Source: Streptomyces sp. DH41
GTDB lineage: Bacteria > Actinomycetota > Actinomycetes > Streptomycetales > Streptomycetaceae
Length of the DNA: 64,000 nt
NCBI RefSeq assembly: GCF_029813785.1
Contig: NZ_JARVKY010000022.1
Span: forward strand, 1-64,000
Reading direction: 5' to 3'
This document shows, in pieces, positions 32,180-41,129 of this stretch; the first letter of the stretch is position 1; each line of letters starts with the position of its first letter. The notes beneath the pieces were generated by a model. It made no database searches. It was not told the DNA's origin and saw nothing but the letters and a program-made list of their open reading frames with translations. Made by a program: the position numbers and the translations under genes.

Positions 32180-35100
32180 TCAGCGGCGGCGCCCCCGCCC
32201 CCGCGCCAGCCCCAGCGCCAGCGCCGCCGCAGTGCCGGCGGCGGCCCCCGTGCCCGCGAGGGCCAGGGTCTTCGCCCGCCGAGCCGGAGGCGAGGGCCGG
32301 GCGCCCGGCGCGGTCCCGTACGCGCTGCCCGGCACATCCCTGTCGTTCGCGGCGCCGGGCAGCGCGGAGGCCAGCAGTTCCGCCAGGTGCACGCCCTCGT
32401 GGCCGCCGCTGTCGAACTCGTGGATCTGCGTCCGGCAGCTGAAGCCGTCGGCGAGTACGACGGTCGACTCGTCCTCCTCCCGCAGCCGCGGCAGCAGCAC
32501 CCGCTCCGCGCAGGCCTCGCTGACGTCCAGATGGCCGCGCTCGAAACCGAAGTTGCCGGCCAGCCCGCAGCAGCCGGAGTCCAGCCGCTCGGCGTCCACC
32601 CCGGCCCGGCGCAGCAGTTCCCGGTCGGCCTCCCAGCCGAGCACCGCGTGCTGGTGGCAGTGCACCTGGGCCACCGCCCGCGCGGACCGCTCCGGCACCC
32701 GCGGCGGCTCATAGCCCAGGGAGTGCTCGGTGAGCAGTTCCGACAGCGTCACCGTCTGCTCGCGCAGCCTGAGCACGTCCTGGTCGCCGGGGAACATCTC
32801 CGCCGCGTCCGCCCGGAACACCGCCGTGCAGCTCGGCTCCAGCGCCACCACCAGACCACCGGCCCGCACATGTTCCGCAAGGCCGCGCACGGTTCGGGTC
32901 AGGACCTTCCGCGCCGTCCCGAGCTGCCCGGTGGAGATCCAGGTCAGTCCGCAGCACAGCGGCTCGGCCGGCAGCTCCACCCGCCAGCCGGCGTGCTCCA
33001 GCACCCGTACCGCCGCCCGTCCGATGTGCGGGTGGAAATGGTTGGTGAAGGTGTCCGGCCACAGCAGCACGGTCCCGCGCCGCCCGTCGCCGTACGCCTC
33101 GTGGCGTGCGAACCACTGCTCGAAGGTCCGCTCCGCGAACAGCGGCACCTCACGGTCCGCCACTCCCGCGAGGGCCACCGCGACCTTCGACAGCAGCGGG
33201 GCGTGCGTGAGGGCGTTGACGACCGGCGCGAGGCGGGTGCGGCCCACGGCCTGCGCGAGCGCGGGCAGCCAGCCCATCGACCAGTCGGAGCGCGGCCTGC
33301 GCCAGGGCCGTCCCTCGTAGTGGTGGGACAGGAACTCCGCCTTGTAGGTGGCCATGTCCACGTCCGCCGGACAGTCCTTCTTGCACCCCTTGCAGGCCAG
33401 GCACAGATCGAGGGCGTCCTTGACCGCCTCCGACCGCCAGCCGTCCTGGATCGCGCCGTCCCCGTGCCCGTCGAGCATCTCGAACAGCAGCCGGGCCCGG
33501 CCCCGGGTGGAGTGCTCCTCCTCCCGCGTCACCTGGTACGACGGACACATCACCGTGCCGTCGCTGGTGTGCTGCCGGCACTTGCCGACGCCGACGCAGC
33601 GGTTGGCCGCCTGGGAGAACGAGCCTCCGTCGTGCGGGAAGCGGAAGCGCAGGTCGCGGGGCTCGTACGGGGCCCAGTCGCCGCCCAGGCGCAGGTTCTC
33701 GTCCAGCCCGTACGGCGCGACGACCTTCCCCGGGTTCATCCGGTCCAGCGGGTCGAAGACGGCCTTCAGCCGCCCGAACGCCCCCACCAGCTCCTGGCCG
33801 AACACGCGCGGCAGCAGCTCGCCCCGGCTCTGCCCGTCGCCGTGCTCGCCGGACAGCGACCCCCCGAACTCGACGACGAGATCGGCCGCCCGCTCCATGA
33901 ACCTCCGGTACGTCGCCACCCCTCCCGCGGTGTAGAGGTCGAAGGGGATACGGGTGTGCACGCAGCCCTGTCCGAAGTGGCCGTACAGGCTGGGCCCGGT
34001 GTCGCTCTGGTATCCGAACTCCTCGAACAGGGCGCGCAGCCGCCGCAGGTAGTCGCCCAGTTTCTCCGGGGCGACCGCCGAGTCCTCCCAGCCCTCGAAG
34101 GTGTCGGGCTTGCCCGGGATGTGCGCGGTGGCGCCGAGTCCGGCCTCGCGCACCTGCCAGAGTCGCCGCTCGTTCGCCGGGTCGTCCATGAAGGCGCAGT
34201 CGGCGTCGTGTTCGGAGCGGTGCACCGCGCGGAGCATCCGGTGGGCCCGCGCGTCCGCCTCCTCGACGGTGTCGCCGCCGAACTGCGCCAGCAGGTAGGC
34301 GTTCCCGTCGGGCAGCTCGGCGAGGGCCTTCTCGTTGAGGCGCTTGATCCGCTCGTCGCGGACCAGCCGGGCGTCGACGCCCTCCAGCGCGATCGGCTCG
34401 TGCGGCAGGATGTCGGGCACCGCGTCGGCGGCCTTGTCGATGGTGCCGAATCCGAGGACCACCAGGGTGCGTTCCCTCACCACCGGCACCAGTTCCAGCT
34501 CCGCGCGCAGGACGGTGACCAGCGTCGACTCGCTGCCCACCAGAAGCCCGGCGACATCGAAGCCGTACTCCGGGAGCAGCGAGTCCAGGTTGTAGCCGGA
34601 GACCCGGCGCGGGACGTCCGGGAACCGGCGGCGGATCTCGTCCGCGTAGGTGTCGCGCAGGGCGCGCAGTCGCCGGTAGACGGTCGCCCGCAGATCGCCC
34701 TGCCGCTCGATCTCGGCGTACTCCTCGTCGCCGGTCTCCCCGCACCAGAAACGGGTGCCGTCGTAGAGCAGCACCTCCAGGCGCGCGATGTTGTCGACGA
34801 CTTTGCCGTGCGCCTGTGCGGTGGCGCCGCAGGAGTTGTTGCCGATCATGCCGCCGATGGTGCAGTTGGCGTGGGTGGCGGGCTCGGGCCCGTAGCGCAG
34901 ACCGTGCTGCGCGAGCTGCCGGTTGAGGTCGTCCAGCACGATCCCCGGCTGGACGACGCAGGTGCGGGCATCGGCGTCCACGGACTCCACCCGCGTGCAG
35001 TACTTCGACCAGTCGAGGACCACACCGGCGTTGGTGCACTGCCCGGCCAGACTCGTCCCGCCGCCCCGGGACAGCACCGGTGCGCCGAACTCCCGTGCCA

Positions 35101-35323
35101 CGGCCACCGCCTCGGCGCCGGCCTCGGGGGTGCGCGGGACGACCACGCCGATGGGTGTCTGCCGGAAGTTGGAGGCGTCCGTGGAGTACGCGGCCCGGCT
35201 CCCGGCGTCGAAGCGGACCTCACCGTCGACCCGCTCCCGCAGGGCGGCTTGGAGGGAGGCGGTGTCGACCGGCGGGGGTGCGCCGTCACGAGTGACGGGT
35301 TCGGGCAGGTCCAGCGCACCCAT
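32180..35323 (-). CDS. FAD-linked oxidase fused to 4Fe-4S/CCG domains (D-lactate or glycolate dehydrogenase type)
   Basis: A 1,047-residue protein that joins what are often separate GlcD and GlcF-like subunits. Residues 50-230 form the FAD-binding PCMH fold (SRGGGTSLAGQCTN, IGGMIGNNSCGA) and 260-560 the oxidase C-terminal domain (SLSGEHGDGQSRGELL). Iron-sulphur clusters follow: RCVGVGKC...MCPSY near 575-595 and CLACKGCKKDCP near 640. CCG-type Cys-rich domains are seen as LCCGLTWISTG and SGCCGLAGNFG. The last 30 residues hold a hydrophobic helix flanked by Arg, a possible membrane anchor. It probably passes electrons from a 2-hydroxyacid to the quinone pool. ATG at 35323 follows AAGGAG. Tandem repeats lie just upstream. 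Confidence 0.87.
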   Translation of the reverse strand: MGALDLPEPVTRDGAPPPVDTASLQAALRERVDGEVRFDAGSRAAYSTDASNFRQTPIGVVVPRTPEAGAEAVAVAREFGAPVLSRGGGTSLAGQCTNAGVVLDWSKYCTRVESVDADARTCVVQPGIVLDDLNRQLAQHGLRYGPEPATHANCTIGGMIGNNSCGATAQAHGKVVDNIARLEVLLYDGTRFWCGETGDEEYAEIERQGDLRATVYRRLRALRDTYADEIRRRFPDVPRRVSGYNLDSLLPEYGFDVAGLLVGSESTLVTVLRAELELVPVVRERTLVVLGFGTIDKAADAVPDILPHEPIALEGVDARLVRDERIKRLNEKALAELPDGNAYLLAQFGGDTVEEADARAHRMLRAVHRSEHDADCAFMDDPANERRLWQVREAGLGATAHIPGKPDTFEGWEDSAVAPEKLGDYLRRLRALFEEFGYQSDTGPSLYGHFGQGCVHTRIPFDLYTAGGVATYRRFMERAADLVVEFGGSLSGEHGDGQSRGELLPRVFGQELVGAFGRLKAVFDPLDRMNPGKVVAPYGLDENLRLGGDWAPYEPRDLRFRFPHDGGSFSQAANRCVGVGKCRQHTSDGTVMCPSYQVTREEEHSTRGRARLLFEMLDGHGDGAIQDGWRSEAVKDALDLCLACKGCKKDCPADVDMATYKAEFLSHHYEGRPWRRPRSDWSMGWLPALAQAVGRTRLAPVVNALTHAPLLSKVAVALAGVADREVPLFAERTFEQWFARHEAYGDGRRGTVLLWPDTFTNHFHPHIGRAAVRVLEHAGWRVELPAEPLCCGLTWISTGQLGTARKVLTRTVRGLAEHVRAGGLVVALEPSCTAVFRADAAEMFPGDQDVLRLREQTVTLSELLTEHSLGYEPPRVPERSARAVAQVHCHQHAVLGWEADRELLRRAGVDAERLDSGCCGLAGNFGFERGHLDVSEACAERVLLPRLREEDESTVVLADGFSCRTQIHEFDSGGHEGVHLAELLASALPGAANDRDVPGSAYGTAPGARPSPPARRAKTLALAGTGAAAGTAAALALGLARGRGRRR

Positions 35324-35354
35324 GTGTTCTCCTTCGGGTGTCGGCGCGTACGAC

Positions 35355-35466
35355 GGCGCCCGCGCGTGCGGAACAATGGCGCCCGCGCGTGCGGAACAAT
35401 GGCGCCCGCGCGTGCGGGCAATGGCGCCCGTGCGAGCGGACAACGGCGCCCGCGCGTGCGGAGCGG
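35355..35466. repeat. Five tandem 22-23-bp repeats upstream of FAD/Fe-S oxidase gene
   Basis: Units begin at 35355, 35378, 35401, 35423 and 35445, each with GGCGCCCGCGCGTGCGG followed by a short A-rich end (AACAAT or a variant). The array lies 32-143 bp upstream of the oxidase start codon, in its leader or promoter. The near-two-turn spacing would align bound proteins on one face of DNA. There are no spacers, so it is not CRISPR. Confidence 0.8.
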
Positions 35467-35590
35467 CCGTCGCTGAGTACCCCGGCCGTCGCGGCGCAAC
35501 CCACGGACACGGAGCGTGGCGAACCGTGTCGGTGTTGGGCCGAACGGGTGACTTGGCGTAAGAATTGGCTGGTGCAGGCAATGAAGGCGA

Positions 35591-36001
35591 GTGAAATCGG
35601 GGGAGCCGGTGAACAGCCACGACGTCACCGATGAACAGTGGGAAGGGCTCGCCCAGGTCGTTCCGTTGCGCGGGCGCGACGCTTGGCCGTCCGCGGTGGG
35701 CCACCGGGCGATGCCGGAGGCGGAGACGGAGACGCGTCGGCGTTTCGTCGTCCTGCGGGTCAACGTGTTCGCGGACGCCCGCGAGGTCGCGGAGATACTG
35801 ATGGCGGGCATTCCGGTGCTCCTGGACCTGACCAGTGCGGAGACCGATGTCGCCAAGCGGGTCCTGGACTTCAGTACGGGCGTCGTCTTCGGCCTGGCCA
35901 GCGGTATGCACCGCGTCGACCGCAACGTCTTCCTGCTGACACCGGCCGGGACCGAGGTGAACGGGCTGATGGAGAGCGCGGCGGAGGTCCCCGGGATGTG
36001 A
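35591..36001 (+). CDS. sepF: SepF-family protein
   Basis: A 136-residue protein whose last 85 residues match the SepF core: RRFVVLRVNVFADAREVAEI, GIPVLLDLTSAETDVAKRVL, DFSTGVVFGLASGMHRVD and VFLLTPAGTEV. SepF binds FtsZ and tethers it to the membrane during division. The N-terminal membrane-binding amphipathic helix of true SepF is not apparent here, so this looks like one of the extra SepF-like paralogues (SflA/SflB type) of Streptomyces and not the dcw-cluster gene. Start choice is uncertain: GTG at 35591 or GTG at 35609, both with purine-rich sequence very close upstream. Confidence 0.78.
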   Translation: MKSGEPVNSHDVTDEQWEGLAQVVPLRGRDAWPSAVGHRAMPEAETETRRRFVVLRVNVFADAREVAEILMAGIPVLLDLTSAETDVAKRVLDFSTGVVFGLASGMHRVDRNVFLLTPAGTEVNGLMESAAEVPGM

Positions 36002-36109
36002 CCGGGCGACCCGGCGACGGAGCGATCGGGGCCGAGGGGACTGACAGGGCCGACAAGTGATCCTCTCGACCCCCCAGGTGTGACGGTCCTCCCCGCCCTG
36101 ACGGTCTCG

Positions 36110-36125
36110 TCCCCCGATCGGGGGA
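36110..36125. promoter_or_regulatory. 16-bp perfect palindrome upstream of AAA ATPase gene
   Basis: TCCCCCGATCGGGGGA is exactly self-complementary and lies 64 bp before the ATPase start and 109 bp after the SepF stop. It could be an operator or a small hairpin ending the SepF transcript. Confidence 0.4.
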
Positions 36126-36188
36126 ACGTCGTCCGGGCGGAACGGTTCACCACGGTTCGCCACGAGGTGGACTCCCTACGGTCCGCAT

Positions 36189-37352
36189 ATGGCCGTGTCG
36201 ACTGCGTCAACGGTGTCCGCCGCTCCCGCCGCGCTCCACCCGGCCCGGCCCCACGTCACGGAGCTGCGGCTGTCCGCCTTCGCCGGGCACCGGCGTGCCG
36301 TGCTGCGGTTCGGGCCGCTCACCGTGCTCGCCGGGCCCAGCGGCTGCGGCAAGACCAGCGCGCTCAGGGCGTACGACGCCCTGGCCCGGCTCGGGGGCGG
36401 TGCCGAGCTCGGCGCGGTCTTCCCCGACCCGGTCGCCTGCGTGCCCGAGCGGGCCCGGCCCGACGCGCAGCAGCGCCGCGGCTTCCGCATCGGGTGCACC
36501 GCCGACGGGCCCGCCGGCCCGGTCCACCTCGATGTCGCCGTGCAGGCCGAGCCCGAGCTGCGCGTCGTGGGGGAGCGGTTGACGGCGGACGGCGTCGTAC
36601 TGCTGGAGACCGCCCTGCGCGACCCCGGCCGCCGTGCCGTGCAGGCGGCCTGGCACACGGCCGGGTCGGCGCCCGTGACCCGCGCCCCGCTGCCGGACGA
36701 CCGGCTCGGCACCCCCCTGCTGCCGCTGCGGGTGGCGGGCAGGACGGACGGGCAGCGCCGGGTGCTGGCCGCGGCCGAGCAGATGGTGGTGGCCCTGCGC
36801 TCCGTCTTCGCCTGCGATCCGCGGCCCGGCCGGATGCGGGAGCCCGTGCCCACCGGCTTCGGCCGCCTGCTCGGCGGCTGCGACAACCTCGCCGACGTGC
36901 TGTGGCGCACCCGCGCCGAATGCGGGAGGCGGCACGCGCAGTTCGTCGCGGCGGTACGGGCTGGATGCGCCGGCCCCGTCGCGGACGTCCTGGCCGAGCC
37001 GGCCGTCGACGGCGTGGTCCGCGCGCTCCTGGACCGGGGCGACGGCACCCGCACCGCCCTCGGGCGGCTCGGCTACGGCGAGCTGCGCTACCTCGCCCTC
37101 GCGCTGGTGCTGTTCACCGGCCCCGGTGTGCTGGAGGTCGACCCGGCCGGCGAGGTGCCCGCCGCGTTGCAGACGCTCACCGTCCTCGCCGACGGCTTCG
37201 ACCGCGGCCTGGACGTGCGGCAGCGCGCGGAACTCCTCGGGCTGGCGGCCCGGATGTGCGACCGCGGGCACATCCGCCTCGTCGCGGCGGTCGCCGACGC
37301 CTCCTGGACGGCCGGGGCGGACGGTGTCACGGTGGTACACCTGGTCCCGTGA
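36189..37352 (+). CDS. RecF/OLD-like AAA ATPase
   Basis: A 387-residue ATPase of the AAA_21/SMC-like group. The first strands (VTELRLSAFAGHRRAVLRFG) lead to Walker A, LAGPSGCGKTSALRA, near residue 50. The C-terminal half has an ABC-like signature, GYGELRYLALALVLF, and a Walker-B-like segment, VLEVDPAGE, with further conserved strands. It lacks a TOPRIM nuclease domain, so any nucleolytic role needs a partner. The stop overlaps the GTG start of a MazG-like nucleotide hydrolase, which suggests a joint function, perhaps in nucleotide-pool or DNA surveillance. The ribosome site before ATG 36189 is poor. Confidence 0.78.
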   Translation: MAVSTASTVSAAPAALHPARPHVTELRLSAFAGHRRAVLRFGPLTVLAGPSGCGKTSALRAYDALARLGGGAELGAVFPDPVACVPERARPDAQQRRGFRIGCTADGPAGPVHLDVAVQAEPELRVVGERLTADGVVLLETALRDPGRRAVQAAWHTAGSAPVTRAPLPDDRLGTPLLPLRVAGRTDGQRRVLAAAEQMVVALRSVFACDPRPGRMREPVPTGFGRLLGGCDNLADVLWRTRAECGRRHAQFVAAVRAGCAGPVADVLAEPAVDGVVRALLDRGDGTRTALGRLGYGELRYLALALVLFTGPGVLEVDPAGEVPAALQTLTVLADGFDRGLDVRQRAELLGLAARMCDRGHIRLVAAVADASWTAGADGVTVVHLVP

Positions 37353-37735
37353 CCGATCACCCCGACCTCGCGGCGTTGCGGCGCAGGCTGGCCGAGTTCG
37401 CCGCCGCGCGGAACTGGCAGCCGTACCACAACCCCAAGAACCTCGTCGCCGCGCTCAGCGTGGAGGCCTCCGAACTCGTCGAGATCTTCCAGTGGTTGAC
37501 GCCCGAGCAGTCGGCCCGCGTCATGACCGACCCGGACACCGCGCACCGGGTGCGGGACGAGGTCGCCGACGTACTGGCGTATCTGCTCCAGTTCTGCGAG
37601 GTGCTGGGTGTCGACCCGCTGGCCGCGCTGGAGGCGAAGATCGAGCGGAACGAGCTCCGGTTCCCCGTGCCGGGAGGGCACACAGGGCAGGGGGAACAGG
37701 CGGGTCATGTGGAACGGGAAGACCGCGACGGCTGA
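37349..37735 (+). CDS. MazG-like nucleotide pyrophosphohydrolase
   Basis: A 128-residue all-alpha NTP pyrophosphatase resembling dCTPase (RS21-C6/MazG type). Metal-binding acids are in LSVEASELVEIFQW (ExxE) and RVRDEVADVLAYLLQF (ExxD). Such enzymes convert nucleoside triphosphates to monophosphates plus pyrophosphate, cleaning non-canonical nucleotides or lowering nucleotide pools. GTG at 37349 overlaps the stop of the ATPase (GTGA), so translation is coupled. A Gly/Gln/Glu-rich tail follows the core fold. Confidence 0.85.
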   Translation: MTDHPDLAALRRRLAEFAAARNWQPYHNPKNLVAALSVEASELVEIFQWLTPEQSARVMTDPDTAHRVRDEVADVLAYLLQFCEVLGVDPLAALEAKIERNELRFPVPGGHTGQGEQAGHVEREDRDG

Positions 37736-37959
37736 GCGCGCGGGAGGAGCCGCGAGCGCTGAGCGCGTCGGAGCCGTGAAGGAGCCGCGAACTCCGTTAT
37801 CACGCTCCGCAGTCAATAACGGGCCGGGATGCGATGTGGTGTCCGAAGATTTCCGCCTTCCTCTGGCTTTTCGCCCCACATGCCTTCACTCTGGGTAGTG
37901 GACAACGGAGTTCGGGCAGACGCGTCGAGGGGCGCGTCGGAGACAGACGGGGGCAGCGC

Positions 37960-38430
37960 ATGGACGCTGTGCGGCTCATCGTGACGAGTGGGCGTGCCCT
38001 GGCGGCCGGCGGCGAGGTGCCGGACATCCTGACGGAGGTGTGGCAGGTGCAGGCACTGGCGCAGGCGATCGGCAGCCGGCTGGCGGTCTCCGGACCACCG
38101 GAGCTGCGTGGCGAGGCACTGGGACTGACCGAGCTCGCGGGCCGCGGCTGCGGGGTGCTGCGCACCCCGGAGCTGGCCCCGGGTGAGCTGCGCGCCGCCC
38201 AGCTCACCGAACTGGGCGACGCCCGTCAGGCCCTGATGCGCCTCGGCACCCTGCTCGGCGAGACCGGCATCGCCCTCATCGGCATCGCCTGCGCCGCGGA
38301 CGACGAGGCGACGTACTGGCAGTGCATGGAGGCGATCGACGCGGCGGACGAGTCGCGGGACCGTGTCCTGGAAATGCTCCGCAGACTGGCGGACCGGGAC
38401 GCGGAGTTACCGGAGCGGGAGGCGAGCTAG
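37960..38430 (+). CDS. DUF6099-type conserved Streptomyces protein
   Basis: A 156-residue, soluble, helical protein of unknown function that looks like the DUF6099 family. It begins MDAVRLIVTSGRALAAGGEV and ends in an acidic, helical tail (RDRVLEMLRRLADRDAEL). The middle contains LIGIACAADDEATYWQCMEA, with two Cys in one helix region. ATG 37960 follows a GGGGG stretch. A 224-bp gap separates it from the MazG gene, so it is probably transcribed on its own. Confidence 0.68.
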   Translation: MDAVRLIVTSGRALAAGGEVPDILTEVWQVQALAQAIGSRLAVSGPPELRGEALGLTELAGRGCGVLRTPELAPGELRAAQLTELGDARQALMRLGTLLGETGIALIGIACAADDEATYWQCMEAIDAADESRDRVLEMLRRLADRDAELPEREAS

Positions 38431-38550
38431 CCGGCCAGAACCCCGCGAGCCGCCGACCGCACCCCCGTTCACCCGCCGAAGAGGCCGGGAACGCGCCGAG
38501 CCACCGGGAGCCTGTGCGGCGCACCCGCGCCGAGCGGGCAGGATGGAGAC

Positions 38551-39474
38551 ATGGATCTCCGTATCTTCACCGAGCCCCAGCAGGGGGCCACCTACGACAC
38601 CTTGCTCACCGTGGCCAAGGCCACCGAGGACCTTGGCTTCGACGCCTTCTTCCGTAGCGACCACTATCTCCGGATGGGCTCCGTGGACGGCCTCCCCGGC
38701 CCCACCGACGCCTGGATCACCCTGGCCGGACTCGCCCGCGAGACCAAGCGCATCCGGCTCGGCACGCTCATGACCGCCGGCACCTTCCGGCTGCCCGGTG
38801 TCCTCGCCATCCAGGTCGCGCAGGTCGACCAGATGTCGGGCGGCCGGGTCGAGCTGGGTCTGGGCGCCGGCTGGTTCGAGGAGGAGCACAAGGCGTACGG
38901 CATCCCCTTCCCGAAGGAGAAGTTCGCCCGCCTGGAAGAGCAGCTGGCGATCGTCACCGGTCTGTGGGCCACGGAGACGGGCAGGACCTTCGACTTCCAC
39001 GGCAAGTTCTACGACCTCGCCGAATCGCCCGCGCTGCCCAAGCCCGCGCAGGCGAAGGTCCCCGTGCTCATCGGCGGTCACGGCGCCACCCGCACCCCCC
39101 GCCTGGCCGCCCAGTACGCCGACGAGTTCAACATCCCGTTCGCCTCGATCGAGGACACCGAGCGCCAGTTCGGCCGGGTGCGGGCCGCCGCCGAGGAGGC
39201 CGGGCGCGGGGCCGACGCGCTGACCTACTCCAACGCCCTCGTCGTCTGCGTCGGCAAGGACGACGCCGAGGTCGCCCGCCGGGCCGCCGTGATCGGCCGC
39301 GAGGTGGAGGAGCTGAAGGCCAACGGCCTGGCGGGATCCCCGGCCGAGGTCGTCGAGAAGATCGGCCGCTACGCCGAGGCCGGCGCGCAGCGGGTCTACC
39401 TCCAGATCCTCGACCTCGACGACCTGGACCACCTGGAGCTGATCTCCTCACAGGTCCAGTCCCAGCTGTCATGA
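38551..39474 (+). CDS. LLM class F420-dependent oxidoreductase
   Basis: A 307-residue TIM-barrel flavin/F420 enzyme of the luciferase-like family. Key segments are TVAKATEDLGFDAFFRSDHY near the N-terminus, RIRLGTLMTAGTFRLPGVLA, the GGRVELGLGAGWFEEEHKAY motif, and VPVLIGGHGATRTPRLAAQ for the phosphate of the cofactor. Actinobacterial members of this subgroup reduce or oxidise small organics with F420; the substrate is unknown. ATG 38551 follows an AGGATGGAG site. A hairpin 77 bp after the stop separates it from hen1. Confidence 0.87.
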   Translation: MDLRIFTEPQQGATYDTLLTVAKATEDLGFDAFFRSDHYLRMGSVDGLPGPTDAWITLAGLARETKRIRLGTLMTAGTFRLPGVLAIQVAQVDQMSGGRVELGLGAGWFEEEHKAYGIPFPKEKFARLEEQLAIVTGLWATETGRTFDFHGKFYDLAESPALPKPAQAKVPVLIGGHGATRTPRLAAQYADEFNIPFASIEDTERQFGRVRAAAEEAGRGADALTYSNALVVCVGKDDAEVARRAAVIGREVEELKANGLAGSPAEVVEKIGRYAEAGAQRVYLQILDLDDLDHLELISSQVQSQLS

Positions 39475-39550
39475 AGCCGTGACGCCCACTCTCGAATAAC
39501 AGAAGGCGCCGGTCACCCGCCCCGTGCGATGGTATGACCGCCGTCATGCC

Positions 39551-39583
39551 GGAGCCCCCGGGATCAACCACCCTGGGGGCTCC
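39551..39583 (+). terminator. Hairpin between LLM oxidoreductase and hen1
   Basis: GGAGCCCCC and GGGGGCTCC pair over 9 bp around a 15-nt loop that itself has GGG/CCC pairing potential. It lies upstream of the hen1 ATG at 39633 and inside the longer open frame, which supports the later start. Confidence 0.6.
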
Positions 39584-39632
39584 CGCGCGTACGGCGTCTC
39601 GTGACCATCCGCCGGCCGGAGAGGCCCTCCGC

Positions 39633-41129
39633 ATGTTCCTGACCATCACCACCACCGGTACTCCCGAGCACCCCGCGACCGACCTCGGCTTCCTGCTGCA
39701 CAAGCATCCGGACAAGGCGCAGGCGTTCTCCACCTCCTTCGGCACGGCCCACGTGCTCTACCCGGAGGCGGGGGAACAGCGCTGCACGGCGGCGCTGCTG
39801 CTGGAGGTCGACGCGGTGGCGCTGGTGAGGCGCGGCAAGGGCAAGGGACGGGGCGGCGCGCCCGACGCGGCACTCGCGCAGTACGTCAACGACCGCCCCT
39901 ACGCGGCCTCCTCGCTCCTCGCCGTCGCGCTGAGCAACGTCTTCTCCAGCGCGATGCGCGGCGTGTGCAAGACCCGCCCCGAGCGCGCGGCCGAGCCGCT
40001 GCCGCTGCGCGTCGAGGTCCCGGCGCTGCCCGCCCGCGGCGGCCCCGGCCTCGTACGACGCCTCTTCGAGCCGCTCGGCTGGACGGTCACCGTCGAGTCC
40101 GTCCCGCTGGACACCGAGTTCCCCGAATGGGGCGACTCGCGCTACGTCCGGCTCGTGCTGGAGTCCGAGACCCTCACCCTCGCCGAGGCCCTGCGCCACC
40201 TCTACGTCCTCCTCCCGGTGCTCGACGACGCCAAGCACTACTGGGTCTCCCCGGACGAGGTCGACAAGCTGCTGCGGGCCGGCGAGGGCTGGTTGCCCGG
40301 CCACCCGGAGCAGAAGCTGATCACCAGCCGCTACCTCTCCCGCCGCTGGTCCCTGACCCGCGAGGTGATGGACCAGCTGGAGCTGATCCGGCTGGCCGAG
40401 ACCGACGACAGCGACGTCTCCGACATCGACAACGCGGTCGATGCGGAGGCCGAGCAGGAGGAGAAGCCCACGCCGCTGGCCGTGCACCGCCGCGAGGCGA
40501 TCCTCACCGCGCTCCGCGACAACGCCGCCGCCCGCGTCCTCGACCTCGGCTGCGGCGAGGGGCACCTGGTGCGGGAGCTGCTCAAGGAGCCGCGGTTCAC
40601 CGAGATCGTCGGCGTGGACGTGTCGGTGCGCGCCCTGACCATCGCCTCCCGGCGACTCAAGCTGGACCGCATGGGTGAACGGCAGGCCGCGCGCGTGAAC
40701 CTCTTCCAGGGCTCCCTCGCCTACACCGACAAGCGCCTGAAGGGCTACGACGCCGCCGTGCTCAGCGAGGTGATCGAGCACCTCGACCTGCCCAAGCTGC
40801 CCGCCCTGGAATACGCCGTCTTCGGCTCGGCCCGTCCCCGCACCGTCGTCGTCACCACCCCCAACGTCGAGTACAACGTGCGCTGGGAGGCCCTCCCGGC
40901 CGGCCGCGTCCGCCACCGCGACCACCGCTTCGAGTGGACCCGCGAGGAGTTCCGCACCTGGGCGGACGCGGTCGCCGAACGGCACGGCTACACCGTGGGG
41001 TTCCGCCCCGTCGGCCCCGACGACCCGGAGGTGGGCCCGCCCACCCAGATGGCCGTGTTCACCCAGGCCACGAACGACCCGAAGACCGCGCCCGAGACCG
41101 CGACCGAGAAGGAGGCGAAGGCCGCATGA
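39633..41129 (+). CDS. hen1: Hen1 3'-terminal RNA ribose 2'-O-methyltransferase
   Basis: A 498-residue protein with the bacterial Hen1 layout: an N-terminal domain that activates Pnkp (about 1-250, starting MFLTITTTGTPEHPATDLGF) and a C-terminal methyltransferase (about 295-480). The SAM motif is VLDLGCGEGHLV, and the Mn-binding residues are in LSEVIEHLD with the later His in RHRDHRFEW. Hen1 methylates the 2'-OH at the 3' end of cleaved RNA before ligation, which marks repaired RNA against renewed cutting by ribotoxins. ATG 39633 follows GGAGAGG. The ATGA overlap with pnkp makes them one operon. Confidence 0.95.
   Translation: MFLTITTTGTPEHPATDLGFLLHKHPDKAQAFSTSFGTAHVLYPEAGEQRCTAALLLEVDAVALVRRGKGKGRGGAPDAALAQYVNDRPYAASSLLAVALSNVFSSAMRGVCKTRPERAAEPLPLRVEVPALPARGGPGLVRRLFEPLGWTVTVESVPLDTEFPEWGDSRYVRLVLESETLTLAEALRHLYVLLPVLDDAKHYWVSPDEVDKLLRAGEGWLPGHPEQKLITSRYLSRRWSLTREVMDQLELIRLAETDDSDVSDIDNAVDAEAEQEEKPTPLAVHRREAILTALRDNAAARVLDLGCGEGHLVRELLKEPRFTEIVGVDVSVRALTIASRRLKLDRMGERQAARVNLFQGSLAYTDKRLKGYDAAVLSEVIEHLDLPKLPALEYAVFGSARPRTVVVTTPNVEYNVRWEALPAGRVRHRDHRFEWTREEFRTWADAVAERHGYTVGFRPVGPDDPEVGPPTQMAVFTQATNDPKTAPETATEKEAKAA

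Noticed and set aside
35355..35466. Tandem repeats considered as a CRISPR array
   Set aside because: Units adjoin directly without spacers, are only 22-23 bp long and no cas gene is near.
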